27,744 nucleotides of DNA from Hyphomicrobiaceae bacterium (GTDB taxonomy: Bacteria; Pseudomonadota; Alphaproteobacteria; Rhizobiales; Hyphomicrobiaceae): contig JAGRKR010000231.1 in NCBI GenBank assembly GCA_020442225.1, forward strand, positions 2,060 through 29,803, given 5' to 3'. Both the position numbers and the translations under genes were made by a program. Numbering within the stretch: the first letter of the stretch is position 1; each line of letters opens with the position of its first letter. The notes beneath the pieces are model-generated. The model was given only the letters and a program-made list of their open reading frames with translations, was not told the DNA's origin and ran no database searches. Positions 1-8,623 of this stretch are shown piece after piece.

Positions 1-234
1 ACCATCAGCATCAACGTGTCGCCTGCCGAACGTGGCTCCGGCGTCGGCCGCATGATGCTGGCGCTCGCCTGCGACCGGGCCTTCGATCAGGGTTTCTGCA
101 CCTCGGTGCTGGCCGAGGTGAAAAGCGACAACGTCAGCTCGCGGCGTCTCTTCACCGGCGCAGGCTTCCGGCTCGTCAACCAGTGCGACGGCTGGTTGCA
201 GTTCCACCTCGGCGCGAGCCGGACGATAGGCTGA
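1..234 (+). CDS. pseH: PseH-like GNAT N-acetyltransferase, C-terminal part (5' end outside window)
   Basis: The reading frame is open from base 1 and ends with TGA at 232-234, so only the last 77 residues are visible. They carry the acetyl-CoA-binding GNAT signature RGSGVGRMML (Q/RxxGxG/A motif) followed by NVSSRRLFTGAGF, the usual GNAT motif B ending. In the pseudaminic acid pathway PseH acetylates N-4 of UDP-4-amino-4,6-dideoxy-beta-L-AltNAc using acetyl-CoA. The assignment to PseH rests on these motifs plus pseI starting about 100 bases downstream. The fragment could equally be the C-terminal half of a PseG-PseH fusion, or another GNAT. A GTG at 16 lies inside the conserved domain and is not a credible start. 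Confidence 0.7.
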   Translation, partial: TISINVSPAERGSGVGRMMLALACDRAFDQGFCTSVLAEVKSDNVSSRRLFTGAGFRLVNQCDGWLQFHLGASRTIG

Positions 235-333
235 GTGTTGCAGCAAGGCCCTCGCGCCGGCGCGCGAATAAGATTAGTAGACGGGAAGTGCCGCGTTTCT
301 CCGCCAGGTCTCGATCGCCAAGGACGGCACGAC

Positions 334-1452
334 ATGCTCGACACGCCCGAGAAAACCCATACGCCAAGCGGCGTAGGCACAGCCGGCATGGCGCCTGACC
401 GCGCCACTGGCGGATTCGCCATTGCCGGCCGGCCGATCGGGCCGGAGCACCCGCCCTACATCATCTGCGAGCTCTCGGCGAACCATGGCGGCAGCCTGGA
501 CAAGGCCTTGAAGCTGCTGGATGCGGCTGCGGCGACGGGGGCCGACGCCATCAAGATCCAGACGTACACGCCTGATACGATCACGATCGCCTGCGACCGC
601 CCGGAGTTCCGCATCAGCGGCGGCCTGTGGGACGGCTATACGCTGCACGACCTCTACAAGGAGGCCTACACGCCCTACGAATGGCATCCGGCGCTGTTCG
701 CGCGCGCCCGCGAGCTCGGCGTGACACTGTTTTCCTCGCCATTCGACGCGACGGCGGTCGACCTGCTGGCCTCCCTCGACGCTCCCGCCTACAAGATCGC
801 CTCGTTCGAGGTCGTGGACCTGCCGCTGATCGCCTACACGGCGCGGCAGGGCAAGCCGCTGATCATCTCGACGGGCATGTGCAACCTTGGAGAGATCCAG
901 GACGCCGTTGCGACGGCCCGCGAGAACGGCGCGGCCGGCGTGGCGCTGCTGCACTGCGTCAGCTCCTACCCCGCCCCCATCAGCGACGCCAACGTCCGGA
1001 CCGTACCGCACCTCGGCCAGGCCTTCGGCTGCGTCTCCGGTCTCTCCGACCACACGCCCGGCACGGCGGCGGCCGTCGCCTCCGTGGTGCTCGGCGGCGC
1101 CATCGTCGAGAAGCATTTCACGCTGGCCCGCGCCGACGGCGGGCCTGACTCCGCCTTCTCGCTCGAGCCGGACGAGTTCACGCGTCTGGTTGCCGACTGC
1201 AAGGCCGCGCATGCCGCACTCGGCAGCATCGGCTACGACATCGAAGGCTCGGAGCAGGCGAACGTCGTGTTCCGGCGGTCGCTCTATGCCGTGCGGGCCA
1301 TCCGATCCGGCGAGGCGTTCACGGCCGAGAACGTGCGCTCGATCCGGCCGGGACAGGGGCTCGCGCCGCGTCATCTGCCGTCCGTGCTGGGACGCAAGGC
1401 GAGCCGCGATATCGCTTACGGCGAGCCCATCGCCTGGGACATGCTCGCCTGA
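334..1452 (+). CDS. pseI: Pseudaminic acid synthase (NeuB family with C-terminal SAF domain)
   Basis: This enzyme condenses a 2,4-diacetamido-2,4,6-trideoxy hexose with phosphoenolpyruvate to form pseudaminic acid in the cytoplasm. The 372-residue product has a NeuB-type barrel with IICELSANH (42-50), ADAIKIQTYTPDT (70-82), CVSSYPAP (208-215), GLSDHTPG (236-243) and EKHFT (259-263); H240 and H261 match the metal-binding histidines. A C-terminal SAF/antifreeze-like domain (about 311-372) contains RPGQGLAP. ELSANH and the QTYTPDT string point to PseI rather than NeuB or LegI. I chose ATG 334 because AAGGA at 320-324 sits 9 bases upstream; the frame is open back to a TTG at 235, and ATG 388 would also keep the whole domain. 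The first 30 or so residues look like a non-conserved extension. Confidence 0.93.
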   Translation: MLDTPEKTHTPSGVGTAGMAPDRATGGFAIAGRPIGPEHPPYIICELSANHGGSLDKALKLLDAAAATGADAIKIQTYTPDTITIACDRPEFRISGGLWDGYTLHDLYKEAYTPYEWHPALFARARELGVTLFSSPFDATAVDLLASLDAPAYKIASFEVVDLPLIAYTARQGKPLIISTGMCNLGEIQDAVATARENGAAGVALLHCVSSYPAPISDANVRTVPHLGQAFGCVSGLSDHTPGTAAAVASVVLGGAIVEKHFTLARADGGPDSAFSLEPDEFTRLVADCKAAHAALGSIGYDIEGSEQANVVFRRSLYAVRAIRSGEAFTAENVRSIRPGQGLAPRHLPSVLGRKASRDIAYGEPIAWDMLA

Positions 1453-1515
1453 GCGCGAAGCGGTTGCGTCGTTGCGTTTCCCCCGTGTCGAGGCCGAAAC
1501 AGAAGGGCGAGATCC

Positions 1516-2805
1516 ATGTCGGCTCGTTATGCACGATCTGAGCAGCAACTCGAGCGCGCGCGGCGCACCATCCCCTTGGGCGCACAGACGTTCTCGAAGA
1601 GCCTGACGCAATTCCCGCTCGGCGCCTCGCCGTATTTCGCAGCACGCGCCAAGGGCTCGCGCGTGTGGGACGTCGACGGCAACGAGTACATCGATTTTGC
1701 CAACGCGCTCGCCTCGGTCACGCTCGGCTATGCCGATCCCGACGTGAACGCCGCGGTCGCCGCCCAGCTCGACGACGGCACCATCTACACGCTGTCGCAT
1801 GCGCTCGAGTCCGAGGTGGCCGAGATGATCTGCGACCTCGTTCCCTCGGCGGAAATGGTGCGCTTCGGCAAGAACGGCTCGGACGCCACGGCCGGCGCCA
1901 TCCGCATCGCCCGCGCCTACACGGGACGCGATCACGTCCTCACCTGCGGCTATCACGGCTGGCAGGACTGGTACATCGGCGCCACCGCGCGCAGCAAGGG
2001 CGTGCCCGAGGCCACGCGCCAGCTCACACACACGTTCCCCTACAACGATCTGCCAGCGCTCGACGCCCTGCTCGCGGCCCACGACGGGCAAGTCGCAGCA
2101 ATCATTCTCGAGCCGATGAACGTGGTCGAGCCGATGCCGGGCTTCCTCGAGGGCGTCAAGGAACGCGCGGTCAAGGCCGGCGCGGTTCTCGTGTTCGACG
2201 AGACGATCACCGGCTTCCGCTTCGCCAACGGCGGCGCTCAGGAACTGTTCGGCGTGACACCCGACCTGACGACCCTCGGCAAGGGCATCGCCAACGGCTT
2301 CCCGCTGTCGGCCGTCTGCGGCCGGCGCGACATCATGATGGAAATGGAGGAGGTCTTCTTCTCCTTCACCATGGGCGGCGAAACGCTGTCGCTGGCGGCG
2401 GCGAAGGCCGTGCTCGGCAAGCTCTTGCGCGAACCTGTCGTCGAGACGCTGCGACGGCGCGGACAGCGTCTCGTCTCGGGCGTCGCGGAGCGCATCGTCC
2501 GCCACGGCGCGCAACACTTCCTGGAGACCTCGGGCAACCCGACGTGGACCTTCCTGCTCATCAAGGACGCGGAGGGGGTCACCTCCTGGGAGATCAAAAC
2601 CCTCTGGTTGCAGGAGATGATGGCCCGCGGCATCCTCACCGTCGGCACCCACAACATGAGCTATGCGCACTCCGAGGAGGATGTCGATCGCGCGCTCTCG
2701 GTCTATGACGAGGTGCTGCCGATCGTCTCCGATGCGGTGCGCAACCGCGCCGTGCGCCAGCTCCTGAAGTGCGAGCCGCTGGAGCCGCTGTTCCGGATCC
2801 GGTGA
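1516..2805 (+). CDS. Class III PLP aminotransferase, glutamate-1-semialdehyde aminomutase-like
   Basis: This 429-residue protein has the aminotransferase class III (fold type I) layout: KNGSDATAGAIRIARAYTGR (PLP-phosphate binding, about 118-137), YHGWQDWY, IILEPMNVVEP, VLVFDETITGFRF (D and E next to the PLP ring) and TLGKGIANGFPLSAV with the Schiff-base lysine at K256. Overall it resembles HemL-type aminomutases. Its position between pseI and a sugar cytidylyltransferase argues that it acts on a sugar or sugar-derived keto group rather than in tetrapyrrole synthesis. ATG 1516 follows AAGGGCGAG at a suitable distance. Its stop overlaps a possible GTG start of the next gene (GTGA at 2802-2805), so the two are probably translationally coupled. 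The substrate cannot be read from the sequence. Confidence 0.88.
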   Translation: MSARYARSEQQLERARRTIPLGAQTFSKSLTQFPLGASPYFAARAKGSRVWDVDGNEYIDFANALASVTLGYADPDVNAAVAAQLDDGTIYTLSHALESEVAEMICDLVPSAEMVRFGKNGSDATAGAIRIARAYTGRDHVLTCGYHGWQDWYIGATARSKGVPEATRQLTHTFPYNDLPALDALLAAHDGQVAAIILEPMNVVEPMPGFLEGVKERAVKAGAVLVFDETITGFRFANGGAQELFGVTPDLTTLGKGIANGFPLSAVCGRRDIMMEMEEVFFSFTMGGETLSLAAAKAVLGKLLREPVVETLRRRGQRLVSGVAERIVRHGAQHFLETSGNPTWTFLLIKDAEGVTSWEIKTLWLQEMMARGILTVGTHNMSYAHSEEDVDRALSVYDEVLPIVSDAVRNRAVRQLLKCEPLEPLFRIR

Positions 2806-2810
2806 AGACG

Positions 2811-3665
2811 ATGGCGCGGCTCGGTCTCGGCACGGTGCAATTCGGCCTGCCCTACGGCATCTCGAATGCGAGCGGACAGGTCGCGCGGGCCGAGGCCGCC
2901 GGTATTCTGGACGAGGCGGCGAAGGCGGGCATCGGCCTGCTCGATACGGCAGCCGCCTACGGCACCGCCGAGGAGGTGCTCGCCGATATCCTGGCAGCAG
3001 ATGCGTCGTTCCGGATCGTCACCAAGACGCTGCGGCTCGCCGAAGGGCTCGAGAGCGTGATCGCGCGCGCGCGCCTCTCGGCGTCCCGGCTCGGCCGCGC
3101 CTGCGACACGCTTCTGGTGCACTCGGCGCCCGATCTCGCAGGCCGCGACGGCGAGCGCTTCTGGCGCCGGCTGCAGGACCTCAAGGCCGACGGCCTGTTC
3201 GCCCGCATCGGCATTTCGGCCTATGTGGCCGACGATCCGCTGGGCCTGGCCGAGCGGTTCCGCCCCGACGTCATGCAGGTGCCATTCAGCCTGCTCGACC
3301 AGCGGCTTCTCGCCGACGGCACGCTCGCCGGCCTCGACCGGCTCGGTGTGGAGGTGCACGTACGCTCCGTCTTCCTGCAGGGGCTCGTCTTCATGGAGCC
3401 CGCAGAACTGCCGCCCAAGCTTGCACACGCTGCCGGCCGGCTTGCGCAGGTGAGGGCGGCGATCGATCATGCCAGCTCGAGCCCGCTCGAGGCCTCGCTC
3501 GCCTTCGCACTGTCACAGCCGGGGGTCGATATCGTCCTCGTCGGCGTCACCAGCCGCGCCGAGCTCGCCGGCATCGTCGCCGCGGCCGGCAAGGCGCCAG
3601 CGGAGCTCGACTGGCGCCAACTCGCCATCGACGATCCTGTGGTGCTGACGCCGTCACTTTGGTAG
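2811..3665 (+). CDS. Aldo/keto reductase
   Basis: The 284-residue product is a TIM-barrel aldo/keto reductase. It starts with LGLGTVQFGLPYG and shows the catalytic tetrad as D45 and Y50 (LLDTAAAYG), K72 (VTKTLRL) and H104 (LLVHSAPD). Members of this family reduce carbonyl groups with NAD(P)H. Adjacent to an aminotransferase and a cytidylyltransferase it probably modifies a deoxy-sugar or nonulosonate precursor, but this is inference. I chose ATG 2811, preceded by GGTGA at 2801-2805. A GTG at 2802, overlapping the upstream stop as GTGA, is in frame and would add three residues. The upstream GTG at 2769 would overlap the aminotransferase and is less likely. Confidence 0.88.
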   Translation: MARLGLGTVQFGLPYGISNASGQVARAEAAGILDEAAKAGIGLLDTAAAYGTAEEVLADILAADASFRIVTKTLRLAEGLESVIARARLSASRLGRACDTLLVHSAPDLAGRDGERFWRRLQDLKADGLFARIGISAYVADDPLGLAERFRPDVMQVPFSLLDQRLLADGTLAGLDRLGVEVHVRSVFLQGLVFMEPAELPPKLAHAAGRLAQVRAAIDHASSSPLEASLAFALSQPGVDIVLVGVTSRAELAGIVAAAGKAPAELDWRQLAIDDPVVLTPSLW

Positions 3666-3702
3666 GCCGCAGACCGCCGACACTTTCGATCGGAGTGAGC
3701 CC

Positions 3703-4413
3703 ATGATTCTCGCCATCCTGCAGGCCCGCATGTCCTCGACGCGGTTGCCTGGAAAGGTCCTGAAGCCCATCCTCGGCCGGCCGATGCTGGCGCTCCAGCT
3801 CGAGCGGCTGGCGCGCGCCAGCCGCATAGATCGCCTCGTCATCGCCACCAGCACGGAGGCGAGCGACGATCCCATCGCCGACTTCTGCACGGCGGAAGGC
3901 CATCTGTGCCATCGGGGCTCGCTCACCGACGTGCTCGGCCGCTTCTGGAGCGCCTACGTCGCGCACGGCCCCGCCGACCACGTGGTGCGCCTCACTGCGG
4001 ACTGTCCGCTCGCCGATCCGACCATCGTCGACGCCTGCATCGCGCTCCATCTCGAAAGCGGCGCTGATTATACGTCGAACGGGCTGGTGCGAACCTATCC
4101 CGATGGCCTGGATGTCGAGGTCATGACCGCCGATACGCTGCGCCGCGCCAACGCCGAAGCACCCCCCGGCCCGTCGCGCGAGCACGTCACCATGCACATC
4201 TATCAGAACCCCGACCGGTTCCGCATCGTGCACCTGACGCAGCCGCGCGATCTCGGCGAGCTGCGCTGGACGGTCGACACGCCGGCCGATCTCGCCATGG
4301 TCACGGCGGTGTTCGCAGCGCTTCTGCCGACGAAGCCGGAGTTTCTGCAGGACGACGTCCTGGCCTTGCTCGCGGCGCGCCCCGACATCGCCGCCCTCAA
4401 CGCGCCGGCTTGA
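3703..4413 (+). CDS. SpsF/PseF-type sugar cytidylyltransferase
   Basis: The N-terminus reads ILAILQARMSSTRLPGKVL, the nucleotide-binding signature of SpsF/acylneuraminate cytidylyltransferases (GT-A-like fold). Further support comes from DHVVRLTADCPLADP and LRWTVDTPADL near the C-terminus; 236 residues is normal for the family. By position it would couple CMP to a nonulosonic acid, the last step before transfer. It belongs to the SpsF branch rather than the classical PseF branch by its N-terminal motif. A separate PseF may therefore lie upstream of the window, and this enzyme may serve a second activated sugar. The gene ends 7 bases from the stop of the convergent glycosyltransferase gene, with no visible hairpin between them. 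Confidence 0.85.
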   Translation: MILAILQARMSSTRLPGKVLKPILGRPMLALQLERLARASRIDRLVIATSTEASDDPIADFCTAEGHLCHRGSLTDVLGRFWSAYVAHGPADHVVRLTADCPLADPTIVDACIALHLESGADYTSNGLVRTYPDGLDVEVMTADTLRRANAEAPPGPSREHVTMHIYQNPDRFRIVHLTQPRDLGELRWTVDTPADLAMVTAVFAALLPTKPEFLQDDVLALLAARPDIAALNAPA

Positions 4414-4420
4414 CGCCCAC

Positions 4421-5674
4421 TCAGCTTCCGAGGGCGCGGTCGTAGATCTCGAACGCCGTGCGGCGTACCGCGTCGGGGACGTAGTTGCCCTGCGCGCGAG
4501 CCAGGCCGCCAGCGCCGAGGCGCCTGCGGAATGCCGCGTCGGCGACGAGCCGGCGCATGGCCGCCGCCAGGAGCGCGGCGTCGCCGGGCGGCACAACGAG
4601 GCCAGTCTCCTCGTGGCGGGTCACGTCGGTCACGCCCGTCGGCAGGTCCGTGGTCACGATCGGCAGGCCGCACAACTGAGCCTCGACCTGCACGATGCCG
4701 AAGGCCTCCGCCGTGGAGATGCTCGGCAGCACGAAGGCATCGGCGGCGCGCAACAGCCCGATCTTCATGTCCTCATCGACAGCGCCGAGAAAGACCATTC
4801 GGTCCGCGACGCCGGCCGCCGCAGCGGCAGCCTGGAGCGACTCCCGCTCCTTGCCGTCGCCGGCAATCAGGCAGCGCGCGCCCTCGACATGACGCATCGC
4901 TTCGACCAGCACGTCCAGGCCCTTGTAGGGCACGAGCCGGCCGACGAAGGCGAACAGCACGCTGCCGTCCGCAGCGAACGTCCGGCGCAGGTGCGCGGCG
5001 TGCTCCCTGACCGTCTCCGTCTCGGCATAGCGGGCGGGATCGATGGCGAGCGGCAGCGCCGCGAAGGGCACGTCGACACCGCGCACGTCCTCGGCCAGAT
5101 CGCGGTTCTTGAGGGAGAGGACGGTGACCACCTCGCAGCGCCGCAGCATGCGGCGATAAATGGCGGCGGCGATCCGGCCGGCCAGTCCGAAGCCGACCAT
5201 GTCGGCATGATGGGTAACGACGATGCGTGCGCCGCGGGAGAAGGCGGATACGAGCGCCAAGCCGAGCACGTTCGGCACATGCAGATGAATGAGGTCGTAG
5301 CGCTCCGCCAGCACCTCCCGAAGCATCGCCGGGCTCAGGGGTTGCGACGCCACCGTCGCCCAGGTGCCGGCTCGCACGAGCCTGTAGCCCGGTTGGCTTT
5401 CACGGTGAGTTGCACGATCCTGCGAGTGGACGAGCACCGTGAGGTCGTAGCGCTCACCCAGCAGGTCCGCCAGCGACTTGACGTATTCCTCGATGCCGCC
5501 GAGCACCGGCGGGAAGAACTTGCCGATCATCAGCACGCGCGGTCGTCTGGTCACGGCCCCGCGACCGGCGCGGGTATCACGCTGCGGCCCCGCGCCGGAT
5601 GGCCGGAACCCCTTGAACGGGGACGCCTTGGCCGGATGCTCCGGCCGCTCGAGCGGATGCTTCACCACACCCAT
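4421..5674 (-). CDS. Glycosyltransferase family 4
   Basis: This 417-residue GT-B glycosyltransferase has an N-terminal acceptor domain with GKFFPPVLGGIEEYV (51-65). The donor domain has FVGRLVPYKGLDVLVEAM (243-260) and the EX7E motif at E323 and E331 (EAFGIVQVE). It would add a sugar to the lipid-linked repeat unit on the cytoplasmic side of the membrane, retaining the anomeric configuration as GT4 enzymes do. ATG 5674 is supported by GAGGAGA seven bases upstream on the minus strand. The first 40 or so residues are basic, Pro-rich and not part of the fold, so a GTG at 5554 is a less likely alternative. It is the last gene of the minus-strand group and starts about 36 bases after the polymerase gene ends. 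Confidence 0.9.
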   Translation of the reverse strand: MGVVKHPLERPEHPAKASPFKGFRPSGAGPQRDTRAGRGAVTRRPRVLMIGKFFPPVLGGIEEYVKSLADLLGERYDLTVLVHSQDRATHRESQPGYRLVRAGTWATVASQPLSPAMLREVLAERYDLIHLHVPNVLGLALVSAFSRGARIVVTHHADMVGFGLAGRIAAAIYRRMLRRCEVVTVLSLKNRDLAEDVRGVDVPFAALPLAIDPARYAETETVREHAAHLRRTFAADGSVLFAFVGRLVPYKGLDVLVEAMRHVEGARCLIAGDGKERESLQAAAAAAGVADRMVFLGAVDEDMKIGLLRAADAFVLPSISTAEAFGIVQVEAQLCGLPIVTTDLPTGVTDVTRHEETGLVVPPGDAALLAAAMRRLVADAAFRRRLGAGGLARAQGNYVPDAVRRTAFEIYDRALGS

Positions 5675-5709
5675 GGACACGTCTCCTCGATCCGCCGGCA
5701 GGGCGCGGG

Positions 5710-7065
5710 TCAGCGCCCAGCTCGCTTGAGTTGGTTGTAAAAGGTTGCGAGAAGCGCCAGCCCAGCGAACGCCAGGTTGCTGATGACGCCTGCGCCCATG
5801 AGCAGTCCGCTCACCATGGGCACGAGCATGATCTGCATCAGCGTGAAGACGTAGAGCGGGAAGGCATAGGGATTGCCCGCCCGCGCGCTGAGCCGCGCCA
5901 TCTCGGCGACGAAGCCGTAGGCGATGCAGAACACGGGGAAGAAGTATCCGAAGTCGATATAGGCAGGACCGAAGAACGACTGGAAAACGCCGACGCGCGG
6001 GTTGATCACATCGATCACCTGCGTCGCGGCGGTCGACGACTTGCCTGCGAAAACCGCGACCAGCTTCGCGATGATGAAGAACTGGTAGTCGCCGTGGGCG
6101 AAGTTGCCGTCCTTCAGCTCCAGAAGATAGAAGAATTCGAACGTGCCGCTGAGCGCATACTGGAAGAGCGAGGCGAACGCCACGAGCAGCGCGCCGGCCG
6201 AGCCACTGGCATCGACCATGTCGAGGTACCAGGGCGCCAGGGGCACCACGTGCGTATAGGCGGAATAGCGGGAGGCGAACTGATAGGAGATACCCATCTG
6301 CTCGAGTCGCCAGATGAACATGTAGCTGAAGACGAGGATCGCCAGGAAGGCCGCGGCGGAGGCGAGCGCCACCTGGCCCGGCCTGATCCGCCGCGCCAGC
6401 AGCGCGAACGTCACGAAGATGCACAGACCGAGAGCCAGAAGCTGCGTGCGGCTCGCCAGCAGAACGGTGAGCGCCGGCGCCGACGAGGCAACCACCAGCG
6501 GCACGATGCCGATGCGCTTGAAAATCCCGAGGTGGCGACCGATGGCGGCGAGCAGCAGCGCGGCGAGGCCGAACGGCGTCAGAAGCGCGGCAACGACCGA
6601 GACGAAGGAGGAACCGGTGCTGCTGAGCGCGCGGCGCATCTCGAAGACGTTGTCGTCGAGATCGATGCCACGAATGACGAAATAGTCGATGAGACGCGCG
6701 CCGACACCAACCACGGCAAGCAGCAGGCAGATGCGGAAGACGATCGCGAGGCGGTCCGACTTGACGTCCAGGCGCTTGAAGCGAATCCCGAAGAGGGCCG
6801 GCAGCACAAAGCCGAGGACGAGGAAACCATATCCCGACAGCAGCGCCAGGATCGGCCAGCCCGACTGCGGCCAGCGCGGCGAGACGGGGGCCAGAACGAA
6901 CGCGACGAGCCAAATGGCCAGGGCGCCCATGAGCACGCGAAACGGCGTCAGGCGCTCGGTGAAAGCCATGCCCGACAGCCGCTGCATCGGCAGCGTCGTA
7001 TAGACATCGACGCTGTGGCGGCGCGGCCCGGCGTCAGCCACCATCGTTCGGCTCGTGCCCTTCAC
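5710..7065 (-). CDS. Wzy-like O-antigen/capsule polymerase, polytopic membrane protein
   Basis: The 451-residue product is an integral membrane protein with about ten or eleven hydrophobic segments, for example near residues 45-63, 71-93, 108-130, 155-176, 207-223, 232-251, 366-390, 401-422 and 428-443. A longer extramembrane stretch lies at about 255-290 and 305-365. This layout and the segment FFGPAYIDFGYFFPVFCIAYG (about 364-384) fit oligosaccharide repeat-unit polymerases, which join repeats on undecaprenyl diphosphate at the periplasmic face. Wzy proteins have little sequence identity, so the call rests on topology and neighbours. GTG 7065 is favoured because GAGGAG lies six bases upstream on the minus strand; ATG 7044 is the alternative. 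Confidence 0.78.
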   Translation of the reverse strand: MKGTSRTMVADAGPRRHSVDVYTTLPMQRLSGMAFTERLTPFRVLMGALAIWLVAFVLAPVSPRWPQSGWPILALLSGYGFLVLGFVLPALFGIRFKRLDVKSDRLAIVFRICLLLAVVGVGARLIDYFVIRGIDLDDNVFEMRRALSSTGSSFVSVVAALLTPFGLAALLLAAIGRHLGIFKRIGIVPLVVASSAPALTVLLASRTQLLALGLCIFVTFALLARRIRPGQVALASAAAFLAILVFSYMFIWRLEQMGISYQFASRYSAYTHVVPLAPWYLDMVDASGSAGALLVAFASLFQYALSGTFEFFYLLELKDGNFAHGDYQFFIIAKLVAVFAGKSSTAATQVIDVINPRVGVFQSFFGPAYIDFGYFFPVFCIAYGFVAEMARLSARAGNPYAFPLYVFTLMQIMLVPMVSGLLMGAGVISNLAFAGLALLATFYNQLKRAGR

Positions 7066-7142
7066 TCCGTGCTCCTCAGTGCCAGATCGCCCCGCCCATC
7101 TTCACGTCAACGCCAAGACCCACTTCCGCCCTTCCGGAGCGT

Positions 7143-8579
7143 TCAACTCGCCAGCGGCAGTTTCCGTTGCTTGCGCCAGGCCGACAGCACCTCGAGACAG
7201 GCGCCGCCGACGATCGCCAGATTTTCGTCCTCGAGTGCCGCGGGATCGCTCACCGAATCCACGTAGCGCCCCTCGAAGCTCTGGGCGATCAGCCAGGCGA
7301 GGAACGCTTCCCGCGTCGCTGCGTCGGGAATCTGCGGCGACTCGAGCATGCGACGGAAATCGCCCTCGGAAATCTCGTAGGGGTTGAGGCCGTTCGCGGT
7401 CAGAACCGGCCCGAAATACGTGGACGCGAACGTGGCTGCCGGTCGGCCGATGAGCCCCGCCTCGAAGGCGGCCGTGCCGCTGGTCGTCACGGTCAAGCGG
7501 GCTTCCAGGATGAGGCTCATGGTGTGCGCGTCGGGAGCGATCAGGCGCGCATTCGGCAGCGCGCGGATCTGCCGGTAGAAGTCGGGCGTTCGGTCGCCGA
7601 TGGCGACGGTATGTTCTTTGATGTAGAGCTCGTGCCCGGCCGGCATGATCTTGGTGAGCGCCCGCAAGGTCTCGAGCTGGTTGTTGAAGCGGTAGCCGAG
7701 CACGTCGATCGAGGCTTCGGGCTGCTTGTGCAGCAAGACCAGCACGAAGGGCTTGCGCGGGGAGGCCGGTACCGGCTCGAACCACTCCGCGGCGCGACCA
7801 CGCGCCATGCGCACGCGGCGGAACTGGCGAAGGCGCCCCGCAGCCCGGCCGACGAGCGGCGGCACGGTCTCGTCGCCCTTGTTCAGCTCGGGCGAAAGCA
7901 GCCCGACCGCCGCCTCGTCCCACCAGTGTCGGCGGAAGCCCGCAAGCTTGGCGCTCTGGGCCATATAGTGCGGCTTGACCGCGCCAGCCTCCAGGCCGGC
8001 GATCAGCGAGCGCGCCATGTCGCGATGCTCGTCCGTGGGCTTGGCCAGCTCGATCACGCGCGAGCAGAGAATGCCGTCGTAGAAGGCGAACCGCGTCGAG
8101 GGAATGCGGATCGTCGAGGGCACGGAGTAGGTGCGCCCGGAGGCCGTGCAGAGGGCTGCCGTCACCATCTCCAGCATCCATGTGCCTTCGCCGAAAGCCA
8201 CCTCGACGCCATGCTGGTCGAGGAACGCCTCCACCAGCCGCGCCGCGAGCGCCGCATAGGCCCGCGCATACGCCTGCGGGCGACGCTGCAACAGCCGGTC
8301 CATCAGGATGAGCGAGGAGACGGTGTGGCCGCTTCCGGCCTCCATGCGCGCCAGCCGGGCCTCGTCGTCAGCGGTCAGCTCCGGCCCGGTACGCCAGATA
8401 TCGTAGTGATCGGCCATGCACAGAATGGCGCCCGGACGGACGCCGGCATCGACGAGATAGTTGCGCCAACGGCGGCTCGGCGAAATCCACACCACTCGTT
8501 CCCCGCGCGCCTCGATGCGGCGCGCGACCTCGCGGTAGAAGATCGTCTTGTGCTGGTTGGCGACGAAGCAGACTGCCAT
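7143..8579 (-). CDS. KpsC/KpsS-like capsule polysaccharide transferase (Capsule_synth fold)
   Basis: The 478-residue protein has features of the Capsule_synth family: LLHKQPEASID (282-292), LYIKEHTVAIGDR (318-330), a PD pair at 349-350, and TSGTAAFEAGLIGRPA (366-381) followed by S386 and a short FG turn. KpsC and KpsS of this fold are beta-Kdo transferases of ABC-dependent capsules. Kdo and pseudaminic acid are both CMP-activated ulosonic acids, so a role as the nonulosonate transferase here is attractive, though it is inference. ATG 8579 has AAAGG a few bases upstream on the minus strand. The frame extends upstream but only as a shadow of the next gene. No TM segment or signal peptide is evident, which fits a cytoplasmic enzyme. 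Confidence 0.75.
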   Translation of the reverse strand: MAVCFVANQHKTIFYREVARRIEARGERVVWISPSRRWRNYLVDAGVRPGAILCMADHYDIWRTGPELTADDEARLARMEAGSGHTVSSLILMDRLLQRRPQAYARAYAALAARLVEAFLDQHGVEVAFGEGTWMLEMVTAALCTASGRTYSVPSTIRIPSTRFAFYDGILCSRVIELAKPTDEHRDMARSLIAGLEAGAVKPHYMAQSAKLAGFRRHWWDEAAVGLLSPELNKGDETVPPLVGRAAGRLRQFRRVRMARGRAAEWFEPVPASPRKPFVLVLLHKQPEASIDVLGYRFNNQLETLRALTKIMPAGHELYIKEHTVAIGDRTPDFYRQIRALPNARLIAPDAHTMSLILEARLTVTTSGTAAFEAGLIGRPAATFASTYFGPVLTANGLNPYEISEGDFRRMLESPQIPDAATREAFLAWLIAQSFEGRYVDSVSDPAALEDENLAIVGGACLEVLSAWRKQRKLPLAS

Positions 8580-8623
8580 GTTGTACCTTTCGCGACCGTA
8601 GGACCGGGCGGCCACCCGTTCGA

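Noticed and set aside
274..2670. 798-codon minus-strand open frame
   Set aside because: It is antisense to pseI and the aminotransferase, has a composition typical of a high-GC shadow frame and no recognisable motif.
5675..6913. Upstream extension of the GT4 glycosyltransferase frame to 830 codons
   Set aside because: The extra part overlaps the polymerase gene out of frame and reads as an Arg/Ala-rich shadow; GAGGAGA before 5674 fixes the start.
5731..7266. 511-codon plus-strand open frame
   Set aside because: Antisense to the Wzy-like polymerase; very rich in Arg, Glu, Asp and His with no fold signature.
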